Shown: piece by piece, positions 43,372-47,165 of the stretch
Layout of the letters: each line of letters opens with the position of its first letter
Numbering within the stretch: the stretch's first letter is position 1
Assembly: GCA_025359125.1 (NCBI GenBank)
Contig: JANYHI010000079.1
Span: 1 to 47,165 of the forward strand
Direction: 5' to 3'
Origin: Cytophagales bacterium
Lineage (GTDB): Bacteria > Bacteroidota > Bacteroidia > Cytophagales > Cyclobacteriaceae
Length of the DNA: 47,165 bases
Notes under the pieces: generated by a model
Database searches by the model: none
Seen by the model: the letters and a program-made list of their open reading frames with translations, nothing else
Told to the model about the DNA's origin: nothing
Translations under genes and position numbers: made by a program

Positions 43372-44580
43372 TCACTTCGTTTCGGCCAAGCAAGCATTTA
43401 CGATTTGATTAAATCGTTCTTTAAATTGTTCGTAATAGATGCCCGTACCGGGTCCTTCAAACCCAGTATGAATGTATTTTACTTTTCCATCTTTCCCAAT
43501 GAAAATAGTAGTAGGAAAAGCGATTACTTTATTAAGCATAGGAAGGGTTTCTGATGCTTTGTCTTTATTATTTGTTCCGGCAATTACAAAATCATACGGC
43601 ACCGATAGTTTTTCTATCATCTTCTTTACTCGGCCGCTCGCATATTCAAAATCATCTTTTCGTTCGTAAGCCAATCCTAAAATTTCTACTCCACGTTCGT
43701 GATTTTCATGGTACCATTGTGTAAGAAATTTTGTTTCGTCCATGCAGTTAGGGCACCATGTTCCAAAAATTTGTAGAATGAGAACTTTGTTGGCGAATTT
43801 TTCATCTGTTGGTTTTATGATTTTTTTATTTAGACCAGGAAAGCTGAAATCAATTTTTTCAAAGCCTTCTTTTAGATAAGTCAACGATTCGGGATCGGGC
43901 ATTTTTGCGTTTTCATTTTTAATGCCACTAAACTTTTCATGAGAAGTTTTACCAGAATAGTAATCGCCCATTAAAGAATCGCCAACTATTTGTGCTGAAA
44001 ACAAGAATGCATGGTTGCCATCAAATGTGCTTAGCAACAACGTGTCGTTTACTACATTTCCTTCCAGGTATCGATAGTCGCCCGTTGGGGTAAGAAATGT
44101 GCCCATTACTTTATTTTCTTTTTGCTCAAAAATGGCAACTGATGGATAGGTCTCTTTCGGTGTAACGAATTTCACTTCATATTTGCCCGAAAAATTTACA
44201 GTGCCTGATCCGGTTTTATCAAATCTATAATTTTGATTAAAGCTTGCCGAGAAGGGCAATTTAAAAGTGGGGTCATAATTTTTAAAATAATATCCGTTGA
44301 GTTTATCGCCATTTATTTTGGCGCGCAGTTCAATATCAAAAATTAACATAGTAATTTTTACTGAATCACCTTCGATGGAAATTTCATCTTGCAAAAGTTT
44401 CTCCTCCGCATTCTTCAAAAATACTGTGTATCGGTTGCTGTCTTTTGTTACCTCAAAATTAAACGGTAATTGATGGTTTTGGAGTGTGATTACACCGCGC
44501 CAATTACCGGTTTTCAATTCTACAGGTTTACTTTTACATCCAATCAATCCGATGGCAATAAGTATTGCAAATATTCTCAT
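43372..44580 (-). CDS. TlpA/thioredoxin-like lipoprotein
   Basis: A 402-residue exported lipoprotein (lipobox IGLIGC, Cys15). The N-terminal half (about 20-240) is a beta-rich domain of unknown role, with two similar GNWRGVI / GKYEVKF and DYYSGKT parts. The C-terminal half (about 245-395) is a thioredoxin fold with the redox motif WCPNC (Cys276, Cys279), then KVIAFPTTIFIGKDGKVKYI with the conserved cis-Pro. Expected to act as a periplasmic thiol-disulfide reductase, as in cytochrome c maturation or stress response. It ends 52 bp before mnmA. Confidence 0.87.
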   Translation of the reverse strand: MRIFAILIAIGLIGCKSKPVELKTGNWRGVITLQNHQLPFNFEVTKDSNRYTVFLKNAEEKLLQDEISIEGDSVKITMLIFDIELRAKINGDKLNGYYFKNYDPTFKLPFSASFNQNYRFDKTGSGTVNFSGKYEVKFVTPKETYPSVAIFEQKENKVMGTFLTPTGDYRYLEGNVVNDTLLLSTFDGNHAFLFSAQIVGDSLMGDYYSGKTSHEKFSGIKNENAKMPDPESLTYLKEGFEKIDFSFPGLNKKIIKPTDEKFANKVLILQIFGTWCPNCMDETKFLTQWYHENHERGVEILGLAYERKDDFEYASGRVKKMIEKLSVPYDFVIAGTNNKDKASETLPMLNKVIAFPTTIFIGKDGKVKYIHTGFEGPGTGIYYEQFKERFNQIVNACLAETK

Positions 44581-44712
44581 TTTTAGAAGTTTGATTCGAA
44601 ACGCAAAAATGCATTAAATGATTCTATTTTTAATTAAATGTTATTTAAAGTGACAGAAGGAAATAACTAACTTGAAGCGGTTAGATTACTTTGATAGATT
44701 ACTTTTTTATTG

Positions 44713-45840
44713 ATGTTTAGCAACTTAAAAATTCTTGAATTGGCTTCTGTACTGGCGGGCCCTTCGGCTGGTCAATTTTTTGCCGAACTAGGAGCTGAGG
44801 TTATTAAAGTTGAAAACTTAAAAACAGGTGGAGATGTAACGCGCACCTGGAAAAGCGCAGGAGAAGAAACGGATGATCGTTCTGCTTATTTTTGCTCGTG
44901 TAATTGGGGAAAGAAATCCATAGCGGTTGATCTTACTACAGAAGAAGGAAGATCAATCGTAAAAAAATTAGCCGCACGTGCAGATATTATTATTGCAAGC
45001 TATAAACCGGGCGATGCAGAGAAGCTCGGTGTCTCTTACGGACAACTATCAATTAATAATCATCAACTAATCTACGGACAAATTACAGGTTATGGATCAG
45101 ATAATGATCGGGTAGGCTATGATGCAGTGATTCAGGCAGAATCTGGTTTGATGGATTTGAATGGAGAGAAAAACGGATTGCCTACCAAGATGCCCGTTGC
45201 CTTAATTGATGTATTGGCGGCTCATCAATTAAAAGAAGGAATATTGATAGCGTTAATCAATCGGCAGCAAACCGGCAAAGGAAGTTTAGTAGAAGTATCA
45301 TTATTACAAAGTGCATTATCATCACTTGCCAACCAAGCTACCAATTGGCTTGTCGCGAATAAATTGCCAAGCAGACAAGGATCGGCTCATCCTAATATTG
45401 CACCATATGGCGATTCTTTTATAACGAAAGACGACAAACGAATTTTACTGGCGGTAGGAAGCGACCGGCAGTTTGGAGATTTGATCCAATTGCTCCAAAT
45501 AAAAGATAAAGCCTCACCTGCTTTATTTTCTACTAATGTTCTCAGAGTAGAGAACCGTTACGCCCTCAATCAAATTTTAGCAGAGGCAATTATGAAACAA
45601 AATTCAATACCCTTAATGCATGAAATAAATAGATTAAAAATTCCGGCAGGCATTATTCAAAATATACAGGAAGCACTATCATCTAAAGAGGCAATTGACA
45701 TTAGGGTGGAAGGAGGAAATTTAAAAGGCTTGCAAAATTTTGTTGGTCATGTTTCTAATTTAGAAAAACCTAATCAATTATTGCCACCACCTCATTTTGG
45801 AGAACATACCGAAGAAATTCTAAACATGATTGCCAGTTGA
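44713..45840 (+). CDS. CaiB/BaiF-family CoA-transferase
   Basis: Type III CoA-transferase of 375 residues. ATG 44713 is used rather than the TTG at 44710. Family blocks: LASVLAGPSAGQFFAELGAEVIKVEN (1-40 region), CNWGKKSIAVDLTTEEGR, GYDAVIQAESGLMDLNGEKN, and KMPVALIDVLAAHQLKEGIL, which carries the catalytic Asp typical of the family. It moves CoA between carboxylic acids; its substrate cannot be told. Not in an obvious operon with acyl-CoA genes. The small channel-like gene follows after 20 bp. Confidence 0.88.
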   Translation: MFSNLKILELASVLAGPSAGQFFAELGAEVIKVENLKTGGDVTRTWKSAGEETDDRSAYFCSCNWGKKSIAVDLTTEEGRSIVKKLAARADIIIASYKPGDAEKLGVSYGQLSINNHQLIYGQITGYGSDNDRVGYDAVIQAESGLMDLNGEKNGLPTKMPVALIDVLAAHQLKEGILIALINRQQTGKGSLVEVSLLQSALSSLANQATNWLVANKLPSRQGSAHPNIAPYGDSFITKDDKRILLAVGSDRQFGDLIQLLQIKDKASPALFSTNVLRVENRYALNQILAEAIMKQNSIPLMHEINRLKIPAGIIQNIQEALSSKEAIDIRVEGGNLKGLQNFVGHVSNLEKPNQLLPPPHFGEHTEEILNMIAS

Positions 45841-45860
45841 TAATTCCTCATCTTTATTGA

Positions 45861-46217
45861 ATGAAACTAGAAAATCGAAAACAAAAAGTCGTTCCCCTTC
45901 CTCATTTCTTCATTCGAATGGGGCGGTATTCTATCATTTGCTTTTTGCTTATTACATTTTCTGTAGGTATTGGAACGACCGGATATCATTCATTTAGTGT
46001 GTTAAGTTGGCTGGATAGTTTTTATATGGCGTCCATGATTTTGACCGGCATGGGTCCTGTAGCAGAAATGGTAACGATAAGTGGTAAGGTGTTCTCTTCA
46101 TTTTATGCATTGTATAGTGGCGTTGCATTTTTAAGTATCACAGCCGTTTTTTTCGCGCCCATCATACACCGTGTCTTACATATTTTGCAAGTAGAGGTTG
46201 ATGATGTAAATAATTAA
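45861..46217 (+). CDS. small two-helix K+-channel-like protein with degenerate filter
   Basis: A 118-residue membrane protein. Helix 1 (about 23-42), a re-entrant-like segment and helix 2 (about 84-103) have the layout of a one-pore K+ channel: LDSFYMASMILTGMGPV, then ISGKVFSSFYALYSGVAFL. The selectivity filter, usually TxGYG, reads TGMGP, so K+ selectivity is probably lost. It may be a relict or a related non-channel protein. It lies 10 bp before the hydroxylase gene and is co-directional with the CoA-transferase gene, so a three-gene transcript is likely. Confidence 0.65.
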   Translation: MKLENRKQKVVPLPHFFIRMGRYSIICFLLITFSVGIGTTGYHSFSVLSWLDSFYMASMILTGMGPVAEMVTISGKVFSSFYALYSGVAFLSITAVFFAPIIHRVLHILQVEVDDVNN

Positions 46218-46227
46218 TCCTGAGTAA

Positions 46228-47124
46228 ATGGATGCGTATTTAAAAATCATTAACGAAGCTTACACTGGGTATTGGAATTACTTTATCGGAGAAATAATAA
46301 ATCCGGGCTGGCATAATTATTTTTATTGGTTGCTAGGTTCATCCACTATTATTTGGATTTTAGAAATCTTGTTTCCTTGGAGAAAAAATCAGCCTGCTAT
46401 TCGCGAACACTTTTGGTTGGATATTTTTTACCTCTTCTGGAATTATTTTTTGTTTGCTCTTATTGCATACAATGCCTTATCGATGGTGGCGGTGCAATTC
46501 TTCAATGATTTTTTAGGAGCATTTGGCATCCAAAATTTGGTAGCTATTCAAGTAGGTAATTTGCCAGGTTGGCTTCAGTTAGTTATTATTTTTGTGCTCC
46601 GCGATTTGATGCAATGGGCAATCCATCGGATGTATCATCATGTAAATTGGATGTGGGAGTTTCACAAGGTACATCATAGCACGCAACAAATGGGCTTTGC
46701 AGCTTTACTGCGTTACCATTGGATGGAGAATATTCTTTATCGCACCCTCGAATATATTCCTTTAGCAATGATGGGCTTTGGCATATCAGATTTTTTTATT
46801 GTGCATATTTTCACTTTGGTTACAGGGCAGTTGGGTCATGCTAATCTTAAAATTAATTTGGGCTACTTCAAGTATATTTTCAACGGGCCACAAATGCACT
46901 TATGGCATCATGCTAAAAATCTCCCGCCTACTCACAAGCATGGCTTTAACTATGGAATCACATTAAGTATTTGGGATTATATTTTTAGAACTAACTATTG
47001 GCCGAGCGATGACGAGAATCTATTGGTTGGCTTACCGAATGAAGAATTATTCCCTGACGATTTTATTGGCCAAACCGTGCGGCCATTTCAAAATATTTTT
47101 TGGAAGCAAAAACCAGAACGTTAG
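46228..47124 (+). CDS. sterol-desaturase/fatty-acid-hydroxylase family protein
   Basis: A 298-residue membrane di-iron oxygenase. Helices at about 30-50, 70-92 and 110-125 precede the three His clusters of the family: HRMYHH, HKVHHS and HLWHHAK, together with an extra H in LGHANLKINLG. It could hydroxylate lipids; the actual substrate is unknown. It starts 10 bp after the channel-like gene and is the last complete gene in the window. No terminator is visible in the last 41 bases. Confidence 0.9.
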   Translation: MDAYLKIINEAYTGYWNYFIGEIINPGWHNYFYWLLGSSTIIWILEILFPWRKNQPAIREHFWLDIFYLFWNYFLFALIAYNALSMVAVQFFNDFLGAFGIQNLVAIQVGNLPGWLQLVIIFVLRDLMQWAIHRMYHHVNWMWEFHKVHHSTQQMGFAALLRYHWMENILYRTLEYIPLAMMGFGISDFFIVHIFTLVTGQLGHANLKINLGYFKYIFNGPQMHLWHHAKNLPPTHKHGFNYGITLSIWDYIFRTNYWPSDDENLLVGLPNEELFPDDFIGQTVRPFQNIFWKQKPER

Positions 47125-47165
47125 TAAGATAAACATCTTTGATTACCTTTAATCTAAATCCTAAA

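Noticed and set aside
1-47165. CRISPR array or cas genes
   Set aside because: No regularly spaced repeats with unique spacers and no cas-like products.

Overview
The window reads as chromosomal DNA of an AT-rich Bacteroidota, most likely of the Cytophagales type. The reasons are a giant secreted protein ending in a gliding-motility/type IX secretion (type B) sorting domain, a Bacteroidetes-type tyrosine recombinase, RteC-like and DUF6943-like island genes, DUF2911 and PepSY proteins, and the general lack of Shine-Dalgarno sequences before clear start codons. No computation was run; family names come from motif reading.

Left flank (1-19.2 kb) is ordinary chromosome. It holds the 3' part of glnS, a membrane protein, a START-domain protein with a FucP-like sugar permease, an NhaC antiporter and a sensor kinase/OmpR-type regulator pair. 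A small secreted protein follows, with a tandem TTGTnACAA operator candidate in front. Then come a duplicated sugar-binding-domain protein, an ABC exporter, an amino-acid permease, a deoxyribosyltransferase-fold/Tudor fusion protein, rlmD, the T9SS protein, a structured RNA-like element (18331-18418) and a BatE-like protein.

A tRNA-Lys(UUU) gene at 19231-19303 marks the left edge of a genomic island of at least about 19-22 kb. Its mobility and replication module (19.5-24.2 kb) has the integrase, an RteC-like gene broken at a C6 tract, a RpoA-CTD-like small protein, an excisionase-like HTH protein, a replication-initiator-like protein and a DnaC/IstB-like ATPase. The cargo (24.2-36.7 kb) is a copper/heavy-metal resistance cluster, all on the + strand. 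It comprises an AraC regulator with a metal-binding N-terminus, an HMA-MauE membrane protein, a His-rich secreted protein, CusC/CusB/CusA-type efflux with two heavy-metal-binding-domain proteins and a 39-residue membrane peptide, then a ferric-reductase-like membrane protein, a methyltransferase, a PepSY protein and a DUF2911 lipoprotein. A rotted TonB-dependent receptor (36962-37463) closes the cluster. After it come a C/T-rich non-coding stretch, a Fic AMP-transferase-family protein with a nested palindromic operator, a pair of 64-bp repeats, a DUF6943 protein and two membrane proteins. No duplicated tRNA 3' end was found, so the right border is uncertain, probably between 40.5 and 42.1 kb.

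Right flank (42.1-47.1 kb) is chromosome again: mnmA, a TlpA-like thioredoxin lipoprotein, a CaiB/BaiF CoA-transferase, a small K+-channel-like protein with a degenerate filter, and a sterol-desaturase-family hydroxylase.

No wholly new system can be proven here. The most novel-looking items are the deoxyribosyltransferase-like/Tudor fusion that lacks its expected Glu, the symmetrical four-site operator of the fic gene, the RNA-like element at 18.3 kb, the tandem operator near the two-component genes and the C6 frameshift in the RteC-like gene.
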